Below, in pieces: positions 54,286 through 63,920 of a DNA stretch of 64,000 nucleotides. A program made the position numbers and the translations under genes. Position 1 is the stretch's first letter. The number at the start of each line of letters is the position of its first letter. The stretch is from Fictibacillus nanhaiensis (GTDB lineage Bacteria; Bacillota; Bacilli; Bacillales; Fictibacillaceae), in the NCBI RefSeq assembly GCF_023715445.1, contig NZ_JAMBOD010000005.1:212980-276979 (forward strand). The letters run 5' to 3'. The notes under the pieces are model-generated. The model did not search any database. It saw only the letters and a list, made by a program, of their open reading frames with translations, and was not told the origin of the DNA.

Positions 54286-55493
54286 GGAACTACCTCCCTT
54301 GAAGTGTATGGCATCAAGTATGCTTCAGTTCCGGTTTGATTCACTAAAAAGATTTTCCCGCCTGACTTTATCCATTTATCCGTAATGAATTGTGTGCTTG
54401 AATCATTTGGAATAGTCCCGAGAAGGATAATAAATGGTACAGATCCAGCTAAGTTCCGGTCCATTTTTGTCCACATTATATGTGGTTTTACGGTAACATT
54501 GGAGCGGTCAATACGGGCGAGTCCTTCTAGTACTTTACTTAAATGTTGAGGACCACTTCCGGTAGATACATGATAGAGTCCAAATGGACCAGGCACTTTA
54601 AAGTTGATATAGACTTCAAATGGAATGTTTCTCTCAGCAGCGAATTGACACATATAGGCAAGATAACTAATCTCGCTTTCCATTTGGATAGAAGATTTCA
54701 TATCTTTATGATCAGGCAGAATAGTATATACAAATGTCCAATGGTAAACTACAGTTTTTTCAAAAATCTTTGTTTGAAGAGTTCCTGTTCTGGCTGTCGC
54801 TTTCCAATGTAATTTGTGAAAGGAGTCTCCAGACGCATAATCACGGTTTCCAGCTGGTAGTGAGACATTCTCAAACAGTGCAAATGGACGTGCTGCTTCA
54901 CCGCTTCCTTGATGGAAAAGATGCTCTATCTTGTGAACAGGAAGGGGTCTAGGATAAACAATAATTTCAGCGGGAAATAGTTCCTGGAATGCTAAAGCTT
55001 GACCACTAGTCTGAAGCGGATCTTGTATCTGCAGAGAAATGTTAGAAATTCTTGTAGTACCTCTTTTTTTTGCTACAAAATGAACGGTTAGTGTATACGC
55101 AGTTTTTCTATAAATAGCAAATGGACGTTTTATTTCGATTCTTCCTTTTGAATTCTCAGATGCATCAATATTTGTTTCGGAAATAACATCTCGATGTGTA
55201 AATAAGAGTTCACCCCTGAATGAAGGCCATTTTCCCTTATGAATTAGTTTTATATAAAATTCATCAGAATCTCCAGGAAACAGACGGTAAATCTGCTTAT
55301 TTGAATCTAGTTTCAAATCTTGAGCAGATGACTTGAACTGTAATAACGTTGCACCATATAAAAATAAAATGACCAGACCTAAAACAAAAAGAAATGAGAT
55401 ATTACGATAAAATCCTATAACGAGAATTAAAGGACTGAATAATACAAGCGCTTTAAAAATTGGCTTGATCCAGATCTGATTAATCCATTGCAT
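54279..55493 (-). CDS. DUF58-domain protein (YeaD-like)
   Basis: 404 residues. Two N-terminal membrane helices (ALVLFSPLILVIGFY, ISFLFVLGLVILFLYGA), a beta-rich region, then the DUF58 core with GNRDYASGDSFHKLHWKATARTG, the family signature, and a von Willebrand A-like C-terminal part. Works with MoxR-type AAA ATPases in an uncharacterised assembly role. Starts two bases after the moxR-like gene stop. Confidence 0.92.
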   Translation of the reverse strand: MQWINQIWIKPIFKALVLFSPLILVIGFYRNISFLFVLGLVILFLYGATLLQFKSSAQDLKLDSNKQIYRLFPGDSDEFYIKLIHKGKWPSFRGELLFTHRDVISETNIDASENSKGRIEIKRPFAIYRKTAYTLTVHFVAKKRGTTRISNISLQIQDPLQTSGQALAFQELFPAEIIVYPRPLPVHKIEHLFHQGSGEAARPFALFENVSLPAGNRDYASGDSFHKLHWKATARTGTLQTKIFEKTVVYHWTFVYTILPDHKDMKSSIQMESEISYLAYMCQFAAERNIPFEVYINFKVPGPFGLYHVSTGSGPQHLSKVLEGLARIDRSNVTVKPHIMWTKMDRNLAGSVPFIILLGTIPNDSSTQFITDKWIKSGGKIFLVNQTGTEAYLMPYTSREVVPC

Positions 55494-55495
55494 GA

Positions 55496-56443
55496 TTATC
55501 TGCCTGCCTCAGATTCAACAGGTACATCAATGGACTCCAGGATTTCTTTTAGTACCTGCTCTTTTGTTTTTCTCATGGTGCCTTCCATTGTAAGAACCAA
55601 GCGATGGGAGAGAACATAAGGAGCTACCAGCTGTACGTCATCCGGAGTAACGAATGTTCTTCCGTTTACATAAGCAGCGCCTTGTGCAGCCTTCATAAAA
55701 GCAAGGGTTCCGCGAGGGGAAACACCATTTTCGATAAACTCATGCTGGCGTGTAGTATGAACAATGGATAGCAGATAGTTTTCAATCTCATCACTTACAA
55801 AAATATGTTGAACTTCTTCTTGCATCTGAAGGATATCTCCAAGGCTGAAAACCGGTTTGAGAAGCTCTTGAGGATTTTGAACGCGGTACATATGCAGCAT
55901 TTCTTTTTCTTGAGCAAAGTCAGGGTATCCAGAAGGCAGCTTCATAAAGAAACGATCGAGCTGGGCTTCAGGAAGGGGAAACGTTCCGTGTGATTCAATT
56001 GGATTTTGTGTGGCGATTACCAAAAATGGAGAAGGCAGCTTTAACGTTTCACCGTCAATGGTTACTTGACGCTCTTCCATTACTTCTAACAAACTCGATT
56101 GAGCACGTGGAGTTGCACGGTTAATCTCATCGGCTAACAGAATGTTAGTCATAACAGGACCCGGGCGCATTTCAAATTCCTGATGTTTTGGATGGAAAAA
56201 CTGTATACCTGTGATATCTGCAGGAAGGATATCAGGTGTAAACTGGATACGTTTGAAATCACCGCCGATAAGACGTGCGAGACTTTTAGCAAGTACAGTT
56301 TTCCCAGTACCAGGTACATCCTCTAACAAAAGATGTCCTTTGTTCACTAAAGCAATCATCGTTAATTCAACTAGTTCATCTTTACCTGTTAAAACTCCAG
56401 CAATAGCATTTTTTACTAATTTTACTTGGCTTAATATATTCAT
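55496..56443 (-). CDS. MoxR-family AAA+ ATPase (YeaC-like)
   Basis: 315 residues from ATG 56443, which has GAAAGGAAG upstream; in-frame codons further upstream encode a non-family hydrophobic sequence and are rejected. Walker A EDVPGTGKTVLAKSLA, Walker B ILLADEINRATPRAQSSLLE, sensor ATQNPIESHGTFPLPEAQLDRF, arginine finger region and the C-terminal lid. Chaperone-like ATPase acting with the DUF58 partner. First gene of a three-gene operon. Confidence 0.95.
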   Translation of the reverse strand: MNILSQVKLVKNAIAGVLTGKDELVELTMIALVNKGHLLLEDVPGTGKTVLAKSLARLIGGDFKRIQFTPDILPADITGIQFFHPKHQEFEMRPGPVMTNILLADEINRATPRAQSSLLEVMEERQVTIDGETLKLPSPFLVIATQNPIESHGTFPLPEAQLDRFFMKLPSGYPDFAQEKEMLHMYRVQNPQELLKPVFSLGDILQMQEEVQHIFVSDEIENYLLSIVHTTRQHEFIENGVSPRGTLAFMKAAQGAAYVNGRTFVTPDDVQLVAPYVLSHRLVLTMEGTMRKTKEQVLKEILESIDVPVESEAGR

Positions 56444-56540
56444 GAAAATCTTCCTTTCGAGCGGTATATAAAATAACCATACCATTATTACAATATTTAG
56501 AAAATAATAAATTGTAATATTTTTGAAATTTTTGTAATGA

Positions 56541-56574
56541 AAAAAGAGCTCACCATTAACAGAATGGTGAGCTC
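56541..56574 (-). terminator. Terminator of uppP (minus strand)
   Basis: Perfect 12-bp arms GAGCTCACCATT and AATGGTGAGCTC with a 5-nt loop; the minus strand continues TTTTTT. Confidence 0.92.
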
Positions 56575-56585
56575 GAGTAAAGATT

Positions 56586-57386
56586 TTATAGATAGAAGAA
56601 TACAGCCAGTACAGCCGCAATAATAAAACGGTAATAAGCAAAAGGCGTTAATTTCACTTTTGCGATTAATTTTACAAAGAAAAGAATAGCTACGGCTGCA
56701 ACTAAAAATGCTGTTACAAATCCAGTTAAAAAGAATGGAAGGTCTGAAGCACTTAAAATGTCACGGCTTTTATACAGATCAAGGCCAGATGCCGCGATCA
56801 TAATCGGAACGGCCTGAATAAACGAGAAATCTGCAGCTGTACGATGATTTAATCCTGAGATCAAACCGCCTGAAATGGTTGCTCCAGAGCGTGAAAAACC
56901 TGGCCAAAGAGATAAACATTGAAACAATCCGATCTTTAAAGCTTGTTTATAAGTCATATCATCAAGGTCTGCAGCATTTACACCTTGCTTGTTTTGAACT
57001 TTTTCAGCAAAAATCATTAAGAAACCGCCAATTACGAGTCCGATAATAACTGTGTTTGGAGAAAATAGATGTGCCTTAATAAAATCATGAACCAAGAGTC
57101 CAATCACTACTGCTGGCATAATTGCTATAAAAATATGCCCAAGGTTTAGAGAGTTTTCCTTTTTTGCCACCTTGCCGACACCAAGCAAACTCCAAAGACG
57201 ATTCCAGTAGAGAACAACAACCGCAAGAATGGAACCTAGCTGGATCACGATCTCAAAGGTTTTGGCTTTGTCACCTGTAAAATCAAGCATGTGTCCGGCA
57301 ATAATTAAATGTCCCGTAGACGAAACAGGGAGAAACTCTGTTAAACCTTCTATTATACCCATGATGATTGCAACCCAAAGAAACAT
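56586..57386 (-). CDS. uppP: Undecaprenyl-diphosphatase (BacA family)
   Basis: 266 residues, about eight membrane helices. Both BacA signatures are present: [20 protein letters not shown] near the N-terminus and [18 protein letters not shown] in the middle, whose Glu, Ser and Arg form the active site. Recycles undecaprenyl-PP to the monophosphate for cell-wall synthesis and gives some bacitracin resistance. AAGGTG ribosome site. Monocistronic. Confidence 0.96.
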   Translation of the reverse strand: MFLWVAIIMGIIEGLTEFLPVSSTGHLIIAGHMLDFTGDKAKTFEIVIQLGSILAVVVLYWNRLWSLLGVGKVAKKENSLNLGHIFIAIMPAVVIGLLVHDFIKAHLFSPNTVIIGLVIGGFLMIFAEKVQNKQGVNAADLDDMTYKQALKIGLFQCLSLWPGFSRSGATISGGLISGLNHRTAADFSFIQAVPIMIAASGLDLYKSRDILSASDLPFFLTGFVTAFLVAAVAILFFVKLIAKVKLTPFAYYRFIIAAVLAVFFYL

Positions 57387-57493
57387 ATATTCACCTTCAC
57401 TTATTTTAAATTCATGAAATCTATTATAGTTTAGAAGAAGAGCATTTTCATATTCTTTTTCTAGTTATTTTTGTAAGGAATTGAAAAAATGAA

Positions 57494-57517
57494 AAAAGAT
57501 GGGGAAAGAGCCCCATC
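57494..57517 (-). terminator. Terminator of the 3D-domain gene (minus strand)
   Basis: Arms GATGGGG and CCCCATC with a 6-nt loop; the minus strand continues TTTTTTC. Confidence 0.88.
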
Positions 57518-57521
57518 TTCA

Positions 57522-58109
57522 TTAGTTAATGATCGTAATATTTACGTTCTTTCTTCCCCAGTTGACAGCATCTGAGTAATTTTTCATGTAAACATCAATC
57601 TCGTTCCCGTTGATGCCTCCCCCAGTATCTGCTGCTACAGCATAACCATAACCTGGTACATATACAACTGAACCCATTGGAATGACATCTGGATCAACTG
57701 CAATTACTTTTGCGTAAGGAATCTCTTTAAGGTTTGTCCCGCTGGAAGTAATTCCGCTGCATCCATCACAATTCGCTGTATATGCCGTAGCTGCAACCGT
57801 CATACCTTTTCTTTGTATATTGTTTTGAATGCTGTTAAATGTTTGTGGCCCTGCAATACCATCTACTGATAATCCTTTTGCTTTTTGATATTTAATTACG
57901 GCATCTTTCGTAACTGGGCCATAATAACCTGTCGTTACAGCAAAATCGAAATATCCCATTGCTTTTAATTTGCCTTGAAGTTCATAAACATCGTTGTCCC
58001 ATACACCTGGTCGAAGAGTGTGATCACCCATTGCTGCAATTCCGCTAACGGGAGCAGAAACGAGCAATCCGAATGCCATAGCCCCTGTAATTACCCATTT
58101 TTTTATCAT
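57522..58109 (-). CDS. Secreted cell-wall protein with peptidoglycan-binding and 3D domains
   Basis: 195 residues from ATG 58109 (AGGAGGAG upstream). Signal peptide ending GIAA, a PG_binding_1 domain (VYELQGKLKAMGYFDF ... GIAGPQTFNSIQNNI), then a 3D domain with its three Asp (IAVDPDVIPMGSVVYVPGYG, AADTGG and NEIDVYM), the fold of MltA/YocH-type muralytic enzymes. Likely cleaves or remodels peptidoglycan outside the cell. YocH-like in the C-terminus but with PG_binding_1 instead of LysM. Confidence 0.92.
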   Translation of the reverse strand: MIKKWVITGAMAFGLLVSAPVSGIAAMGDHTLRPGVWDNDVYELQGKLKAMGYFDFAVTTGYYGPVTKDAVIKYQKAKGLSVDGIAGPQTFNSIQNNIQRKGMTVAATAYTANCDGCSGITSSGTNLKEIPYAKVIAVDPDVIPMGSVVYVPGYGYAVAADTGGGINGNEIDVYMKNYSDAVNWGRKNVNITIIN

Positions 58110-58334
58110 GATAACTCCTCCTAATATGTATAATTGGTTAAATACGCCTCGGTTGCCAATTATACTAATCGAATATGACAAACGGGTTAGGAGAAGGTAA
58201 CAAAGAGATTACAATATTATATTTATATAATAATAGGTAAATAAGGTAGTAAATGGATAGAAGAGGAAGGAGATAAAATTCTTAAGAAGGTTACGATTTT
58301 ATCGACAAATTTCCCAGGAAATAGACAAAGTTTG

Positions 58335-58487
58335 TTAATTGTCGTTTCTATCTTCCTTATCATCAAGACGGTTTAATAGTTGATCTAGTTCTTGACTGCA
58401 TATAACTGTTTCCTTCGCTGTAAGTCCATATGTTTTTCCCAGACAAAGCAAGACTTCGCGTTTTTCTTCAATTAATTGTAGCAGCAT
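58335..58487 (-). CDS. Spo0E-like aspartyl-phosphate phosphatase, 50 aa
   Basis: Small two-helix protein: MLLQLIEEKREVLLCLGKTY, GLTAKETVICSQELDQLLNRL, with the family signature SQELDxLL. Spo0E-type proteins remove phosphate from Spo0A and delay sporulation. Weak ribosome site but an intact family pattern. A second member lies 0.6 kb away on the same strand. Confidence 0.75.
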   Translation of the reverse strand: MLLQLIEEKREVLLCLGKTYGLTAKETVICSQELDQLLNRLDDKEDRNDN

Positions 58488-58746
58488 GTATCATTTCACA
58501 ACTTTCATCAGAGATTTTGTCTCAATAAATATGCATTATTTTTATGAAAAGAAAAAGGGTTTCGTGGAAAGAAGTGATAATGTTACAAGATTCAACAACA
58601 CTCGATTATAGTATGTCGAATGGTCAGTGTTTCCTATTTGACTAAGCTTGGAAAGGAAAGGGAAATATAGCTAGAGAAATAGATTGAGTGGAGGTCATTA
58701 TGCATCACTCATTAATTATGAGTCCAACTACTAAAATAAACATACA

Positions 58747-59073
58747 TTCTTATTGGGATGTTTTAGCCTGTCTATTGCACTTGCGCTAAGTTTACCGGGA
58801 GAATTTCCTGGACGAGAAGATATTATTATTTTTGCATTCTCTGTCGTGTTTTTCTTTGTTAGTACAAGGGATGACGATGTATGAGGAGCACCCTGAGTGG
58901 AGGAAGACACAAGACATATTGCTTCTATCGAGGCTTTGTATGCTGAACACGAGGCAATAGAAAGATTGCTAAGAAAAGACATGATTTCCAGTCAGCTTGC
59001 AGAGGAAGAAATTGAGCGGATTATTGATGAGATTGAGCAGAAGAAAAATAAATATTATGAAGAAGAGATTTAA
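58747..59073 (+). pseudogene. Decayed Na+/H+ antiporter, 3' end
   Basis: Three pieces in shifting frames: LSIALALSLPGEFPGREDII with IFAFSVVFF (58762-58854), LVQGMTMYEEHPEW in the next frame (58859-58900), and a charged helical tail IASIEALYAEHEAIERLL ... EIERIIDEIEQKKNK (58897-59073). This is the order of the last membrane helices and cytosolic tail of NhaP-type cation/proton antiporters. The front of the gene is gone. The last piece has a GTG with GAGGAG before it and could still be translated as 58 residues. Confidence 0.65.
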
Positions 59074-59101
59074 AAAATGGCCAAGAGGGGCCATTTTTTA
59101 T
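59074..59101. terminator. Bidirectional terminator
   Basis: Arms AAAATGGCC and GGCCATTTT with a 6-nt loop, T- and A-runs on the two sides, between the antiporter relic and the second Spo0E-like gene. Confidence 0.85.
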
Positions 59102-59265
59102 ATGTTTTTTTGTCGTGAAATAGTAAATTTGTTGAGAAGCTGATCGAGCTGCTGACTAACTTTTACTAATTTCGGATGTGCCAGTTCATGGTTCAGCTGC
59201 AGAGAAGTACGATATAGTTCTTCCCTTAAGACGCTAATCCGTTCTTGAATGGTATTCTCCTTCAT
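59098..59265 (-). CDS. Spo0E-like aspartyl-phosphate phosphatase, 55 aa
   Basis: Start at ATG 59265 with AAGGGAG upstream. Two helices with the family pattern: IQERISVLREELYRTSLQLN, then HPKLVKVSQQLDQLLNKF, where SQQLDQLL corresponds to the SQELDxLI signature. Predicted to dephosphorylate Spo0A or a related response regulator. An upstream in-frame ATG would add a non-family extension. Confidence 0.78.
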   Translation of the reverse strand: MKENTIQERISVLREELYRTSLQLNHELAHPKLVKVSQQLDQLLNKFTISRQKNI

Positions 59266-59650
59266 ATGTATATCTCCCTTGCAATTATTACTGACGAAGG
59301 AGTTCATTCTGCAAATGGCTGGCATATCCTTTAAATTAGCCATTATAGGTTTGAGTCCTTCCCTTTAGAAAAGTTTGCTCATTCGTCGATTTTTTACATA
59401 GCATATCATATTCACGACTCGTTGTTTACAAATAATTACAAAATGAGACAACAGCAGAGATATTAAAAGATGTAAAAAATCAAACCTGCTACTAATGATA
59501 TCGGACGGAAAATAATTAGTTTAAGAGGAATAAAGTTGTTTTTTTTGGTCAACAGAGGGGATTTACTTTAAAATAGAAATGATATGCAATGAATGAGCAA
59601 ACCTGTAATTTGCTATAATTGGTAATAAAACTTGAAGGAGGGGAGACGGA
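59266..59650. other. Intergenic region before the helicase operon
   Basis: No gene seen. It must hold divergent promoters; a TATAAT at 59614-59619 inside an AGCAAA/TTTGCT inverted repeat is the best candidate for the + strand operon, without a good -35 box. Confidence 0.4.
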
Positions 59651-60961
59651 ATGAAACAACCAGAGGAACACCATGAAAAAAATCGGACACAATATGATTC
59701 CCCTGAGAAAAAAGTTCAAAATACACATTCGGTTCAGTTGTGGCGTGAGTATTTTTCAGAACGGTTCGAGACTTTCGAAAAACGGAAAATGCAAACCGTC
59801 TCCTTTCGGGATCTTGCTGACGGAAAAGATACGAGTTACACCTTTGTACATATCTACCGCGATTATTATCCCGCACTCTTAAATGCTGGACAATTTTTTG
59901 ATGAAGATATTGCATTGCTTTATAGATATCATGTGCAAATCGAAACTCTTATTCGCTTATTTTCGTTTGAAGCACAATATGGTGTTGCCTCTTATTTACA
60001 GGCGAATTTTGATGCTACAGTTGAAAAATTATCTGATCAGATTTATGTGGCATTAAAGGAGATAAATAGTGAAAAACTCCTAAACGAGAACAAAAAATTA
60101 GTCGAAGAGAGCCTCCGAAACTTTCAAAGTCTTTATGAGATCCCGCCTAAATGGGGTTATTTATTATTTTATCTATTCCAGATCAGCTGGTCTCTTCTCT
60201 ATTCTGAGAAAACTTGGATCGAAAAATATGAAAAACAATTGCTCGAAGAAAAAGAATCAGGCAAATCATCTCAAATGCTCGAGCTCGCTCTTGTCCATTT
60301 TGCTTTTGCACGCCAGGAAGATGATCTTGCTTTTGAACGATTGGGTCAGAATGAAAAGAAAGCAGAAATGGTGCATTACCTTGTATGGATGAAACTTTTG
60401 GTTGATAAGCAGGAATGGGAACGTCTTTTGTCATGGCTCCTTTATTTAAAACCAAAATTTTTACAAGGTGTAAGCTCTTATTATTACCATTCTGATGCAC
60501 GTGAATTTTTTCATGAGTACTTAAATTACTTCTGGAAGTATGCGCAGCACACCGGTGATGAAGATCAGTACGAAGAAATGCTTATCGAATTTTTACCGAT
60601 AACCTTTTATGAATATGGAGAATATTTGATGGTGATCGGGGAGCATGAGAGATGGGTGGAGCTTCAAGTAATCATGGGTTATTCACCTGAGCTCATTCAG
60701 AGAAAGGATTTAAAAGAAGTTCTCTCTTTTCAAAAGGAAACGGTCCTTCCGATCTATCACCAAACAATTGACAGGCTGATCAATGAACGGACGAGAAAAT
60801 CATATCAATCTGCGATTAAGCATCTAAAAACGCTCCGGACTCTTTATTTTGATCTTGGTGAGGAAGAACGCTTTTCTCAATATATAAACCAGATCGCCAC
60901 AGTATATGGCAGATTAAGAGCATTTCAGGAAGAGTTAAGGAAAGGAAAATTTATTTCATGA
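59651..60961 (+). CDS. Uncharacterised protein encoded with the SNF2 helicase
   Basis: 436 residues, soluble, mostly helical, TPR-like in composition (Leu, Tyr, Glu and Trp rich, e.g. KWGYLLFYLFQISWSLLYSE). In B. subtilis the helicase gene ywqA neighbours ywqB, which encodes a SWIM zinc-finger protein. I see no CxC...CxH SWIM motif here, so this resembles the helical part without the zinc finger. GAAGGAGGGG ribosome site; its TGA overlaps the helicase ATG (ATGA). Confidence 0.7.
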   Translation: MKQPEEHHEKNRTQYDSPEKKVQNTHSVQLWREYFSERFETFEKRKMQTVSFRDLADGKDTSYTFVHIYRDYYPALLNAGQFFDEDIALLYRYHVQIETLIRLFSFEAQYGVASYLQANFDATVEKLSDQIYVALKEINSEKLLNENKKLVEESLRNFQSLYEIPPKWGYLLFYLFQISWSLLYSEKTWIEKYEKQLLEEKESGKSSQMLELALVHFAFARQEDDLAFERLGQNEKKAEMVHYLVWMKLLVDKQEWERLLSWLLYLKPKFLQGVSSYYYHSDAREFFHEYLNYFWKYAQHTGDEDQYEEMLIEFLPITFYEYGEYLMVIGEHERWVELQVIMGYSPELIQRKDLKEVLSFQKETVLPIYHQTIDRLINERTRKSYQSAIKHLKTLRTLYFDLGEEERFSQYINQIATVYGRLRAFQEELRKGKFIS

Positions 60962-63741
60962 TCGATACAAGCAATCTTTTACTTCACGCAAAATGGCTTC
61001 ATGGAAATATGGTTTTATGGGCCACCAAACATAGGAAAAGAGTGCATGTGAACGATTGGAAACCTCTTTTATTTACGTGGCATCAGCCATCTTTTTATGG
61101 AACGCTTCTGGATATAGATGATGACCAAAATGTATATTTAAACGGGGGAGAAGCTTTTGTGCTGTTCAATCGCTATCCTGATTTTTTTCTTTCTGAAAGC
61201 AATTGGGAAAAAGATTCTTGGGAATTGGTTGAAGAAGCAAACCATTATGCTAAATTAATGAAAGCTGATCTCGTGTCACCTGATTTTGAAGCATGGAAAT
61301 CAGGTGATTGGTCATGGAAAGCTGAGGGGAAACGCATAGACTCTCCTTGGATAAATGAAGCACTTTCAACTTTGCCGGACACTGATTTTTCTGTAATGCC
61401 GTCATCTTTTAACAAAGAAATGGTAAGTGGCAACTCAAGGCAGGTTATATCTGCATTAGGGCATTTGGATGAAGAAGAATGGCTGATTAAAATAGGCTGG
61501 AGAGAAGATCCTAAACCTTTCAAACTGATAGTTGAGCTATCTGAGCCTGATGAGGAAGATAAAGATATATGGAATCTGAATGTCTTCTTGCAGGAGAAAG
61601 AAGAAGGTATTCGTGTTCCTTACAAAGGGAAAAGCACTCTATTACCAGATGAGTGGAAACCGTATCAAGAAACGCTGGAGAGTGATATCGAGCTTGTTAC
61701 TAAGCTTATTTCCTGGCTTAAGGTTGGCAGCCGAAAGGAAATTAGAGAAGAAATCACAGAAAAAGAAGCATGGGACTTTCTCACTTCAAAAAGTGAGCTC
61801 CTTCGCCAGATTGGAATATCAAGTATTCTTCCGGAATGGTGGCAAACCGTTCAGGAACTGCAGCCAAAGGTTAAGGCAAAGATCAAAACTAAACCTCAAA
61901 CCGGAGGCGGAGCACCGTCCTTTTTAGGGTTAAATGCAATCATGCAATTTGACTGGAGGCTTTCAACTGGAGATGAAGAACTTTCGGAGGAAGAATTCCG
62001 TAAGCTTGTGGATGGCAGCAGAAGACTTGTCCGCAGAAACGGACAATGGTACAGAGTAGACCCAGAATGGATGAAACAAGTCCGTCATTTAATCAAAAAT
62101 GTAGACCGTACAGGGATTCAGTTAAAAGATGTACTTGAACAGCATCTTTTAAATATGGAATCAAACCCAGCTGAAGATCAACTTGAAGGAATCGAATTTG
62201 AGGGCCCGATGCTCGATATGGAGTGGGATGAACCTCTCAACCTTTGGATGGATCAACTGTCCGAAATTAAAACGATTCCGGTTGAACCGAAAGCCGAGAA
62301 CCTGCTAGGAACGCTTAGGGAATATCAAAAGACAGGAAGCTCCTGGATGTATTTTCTTCGGAAGTTCGGGCTTGGAGGCTGTCTTGCCGATGACATGGGA
62401 CTTGGAAAAACCGTTCAGACGATCGATTATTTTTTAAAGGTAAAAGAAAAAGGGGAACAGGAAGGTACGTTTCTGCTGATTTGCCCTACGTCTGTAATTG
62501 GAAACTGGCAAAAAGAGCTGGAGCATTTTTCTCCATCACTAACTGTTGGATTGCACTACGGATCTAACCGAAAAAAAGGAGAAGAATTCGAGGCATGGTA
62601 TAAGGATTACGATGTTGTTATTACATCGTATACAACCTGCCAGCTTGATTTTACAGAAATGGGCGGTACGTTCTGGGAGACGATTGTGCTCGATGAAGCC
62701 CAAAATATTAAAAACAGTTATACGAAACAATCGAGAAGCATCCGGAAGTTGAACGGCCGCCATAAGATCGCATTAACAGGAACGCCTGTTGAAAATCGGC
62801 TGCTTGAACTATGGGCGATTTTTGATTTTCTTAATCCAGGTTATTTGGGAAGTGAGCCATCTTTCCAGAAGAAATTTGTCCTTCCGGTTGAAAAGGAAAA
62901 TGACAGTGTACGACTGCAGCAATTAAAGAAGCTTGTGCACCCTTTCTTGCTGCGGCGTACAAAGATGGATCCTGCTGTCCAGCTAAACCTGCCTGAGAAA
63001 CAAGAGATCAAAGAATACTGTCCTCTCTCAAAAGAACAGGCTTCATTATATGAGAGACTTGTACAGGATACGTTTGAGCAGCTTGAGAAAGTAACAGGCA
63101 TGCAGAGGCGCGGCTTGCTGCTGGCTATGCTTGGGAAACTAAAACAAATCTGTGATCACCCCGCTCTTTATACGAAGAATGATAAGCTGACAAAACTGGA
63201 AGAGCAGTCAGCTAAGTTTTCGAAGACGATCGAGCTGCTGGAAGCCATTTTTGAAAAGGATGAAAAATGTCTGATCTTCACTCAGTTTATCTTTATGGGT
63301 GAGCTGATTAAGAAGTACGTAGAAAAGAAGTTTGGCAAACCTGTATTGTTCTTACACGGCAGTTTATCCAAACAAAAACGTGATGAGATGATAGACAGTT
63401 TCCAAAACGGAGATAATGCTATTTTCATCTTGTCGCTAAAAGCCGGCGGAACAGGTCTGAATCTAACAGAAGCAAACCATGTTATTCACTATGACAGATG
63501 GTGGAACCCTGCAGTTGAAAACCAGGCCACCGACCGTGCCCACCGCATCGGGCAGAAGAAGTTTGTAACGGTTCATAAGATGATAACCCTTGGCACACTG
63601 GAAGAAAAGATCGACTTGATGCTCGAAAGTAAAAAAGAGCTGTCTGAAAAGGTAATACAGAGCGAGAATTGGATCACTGAATTATCAACAGATGAACTGA
63701 AAGATTTATTTACTCTCCGTAAAGAGTGGGTAGAAAGTTGA
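60958..63741 (+). CDS. SNF2-family DNA translocase/helicase (YwqA-like)
   Basis: 927 residues. N-terminal 440 residues include a bacterial SNF2-associated domain (FLGLNAIMQFDWRLSTGDEE). The ATPase core has motif I DDMGLGKTVQTI, Ia LICPTSVIGNW, II VLDEAQNIKN (DEAQ), III LTGTPVENRL, IV LIFTQFIFMG, V SLKAGGTGLNLTEANHV and VI QATDRAHRIGQ. Moves along duplex DNA using ATP; the cellular role in bacilli is not settled. Translationally coupled to the preceding gene. Confidence 0.95.
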   Translation: MIDTSNLLLHAKWLHGNMVLWATKHRKRVHVNDWKPLLFTWHQPSFYGTLLDIDDDQNVYLNGGEAFVLFNRYPDFFLSESNWEKDSWELVEEANHYAKLMKADLVSPDFEAWKSGDWSWKAEGKRIDSPWINEALSTLPDTDFSVMPSSFNKEMVSGNSRQVISALGHLDEEEWLIKIGWREDPKPFKLIVELSEPDEEDKDIWNLNVFLQEKEEGIRVPYKGKSTLLPDEWKPYQETLESDIELVTKLISWLKVGSRKEIREEITEKEAWDFLTSKSELLRQIGISSILPEWWQTVQELQPKVKAKIKTKPQTGGGAPSFLGLNAIMQFDWRLSTGDEELSEEEFRKLVDGSRRLVRRNGQWYRVDPEWMKQVRHLIKNVDRTGIQLKDVLEQHLLNMESNPAEDQLEGIEFEGPMLDMEWDEPLNLWMDQLSEIKTIPVEPKAENLLGTLREYQKTGSSWMYFLRKFGLGGCLADDMGLGKTVQTIDYFLKVKEKGEQEGTFLLICPTSVIGNWQKELEHFSPSLTVGLHYGSNRKKGEEFEAWYKDYDVVITSYTTCQLDFTEMGGTFWETIVLDEAQNIKNSYTKQSRSIRKLNGRHKIALTGTPVENRLLELWAIFDFLNPGYLGSEPSFQKKFVLPVEKENDSVRLQQLKKLVHPFLLRRTKMDPAVQLNLPEKQEIKEYCPLSKEQASLYERLVQDTFEQLEKVTGMQRRGLLLAMLGKLKQICDHPALYTKNDKLTKLEEQSAKFSKTIELLEAIFEKDEKCLIFTQFIFMGELIKKYVEKKFGKPVLFLHGSLSKQKRDEMIDSFQNGDNAIFILSLKAGGTGLNLTEANHVIHYDRWWNPAVENQATDRAHRIGQKKFVTVHKMITLGTLEEKIDLMLESKKELSEKVIQSENWITELSTDELKDLFTLRKEWVES

Positions 63742-63750
63742 TGGATTTGT

Positions 63751-63778
63751 AGACATGCGAGCGTGCATGTCTTTTTTT
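63751..63778 (+). terminator. Terminator after the helicase gene
   Basis: Arms AGACATGC and GCATGTCT with a 6-nt loop, then TTTTTT. Confidence 0.88.
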
Positions 63779-63798
63779 GGTGTGCCTGACACAGGTAT

Positions 63799-63880
63799 GT
63801 CAAATTATCATTCAACTTCGTCAAATTATTAACCATATGTGTCAAATTATGAACCGGCTTCGTCAAATTAAGCGTAAGCG
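63799..63880 (+). repeat. Tandem array, four GTCAAATTAT-type units, period 21 bp
   Basis: Cores GTCAAATTAT begin at 63799, 63820, 63841 and 63862, exactly 21 bp apart, with variable bases between. Lies between two terminator-like hairpins. Confidence 0.88.
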
Positions 63881-63882
63881 TA

Positions 63883-63920
63883 AAATGATCCACACCTGCT
63901 TTTCAAGGTGTGGATCATTT
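63883..63920. terminator. Strong hairpin near the window end
   Basis: Perfect 14-bp arms AAATGATCCACACC and GGTGTGGATCATTT with a 10-nt loop. Probably the terminator of a convergent gene outside the window. Nothing else is supported in 63921-64000. Confidence 0.75.

Noticed and set aside
63573..63893. Minus-strand frame with NLTK heptad repeats
   Set aside because: Produced by the 21-bp tandem array and the antisense end of the helicase gene.
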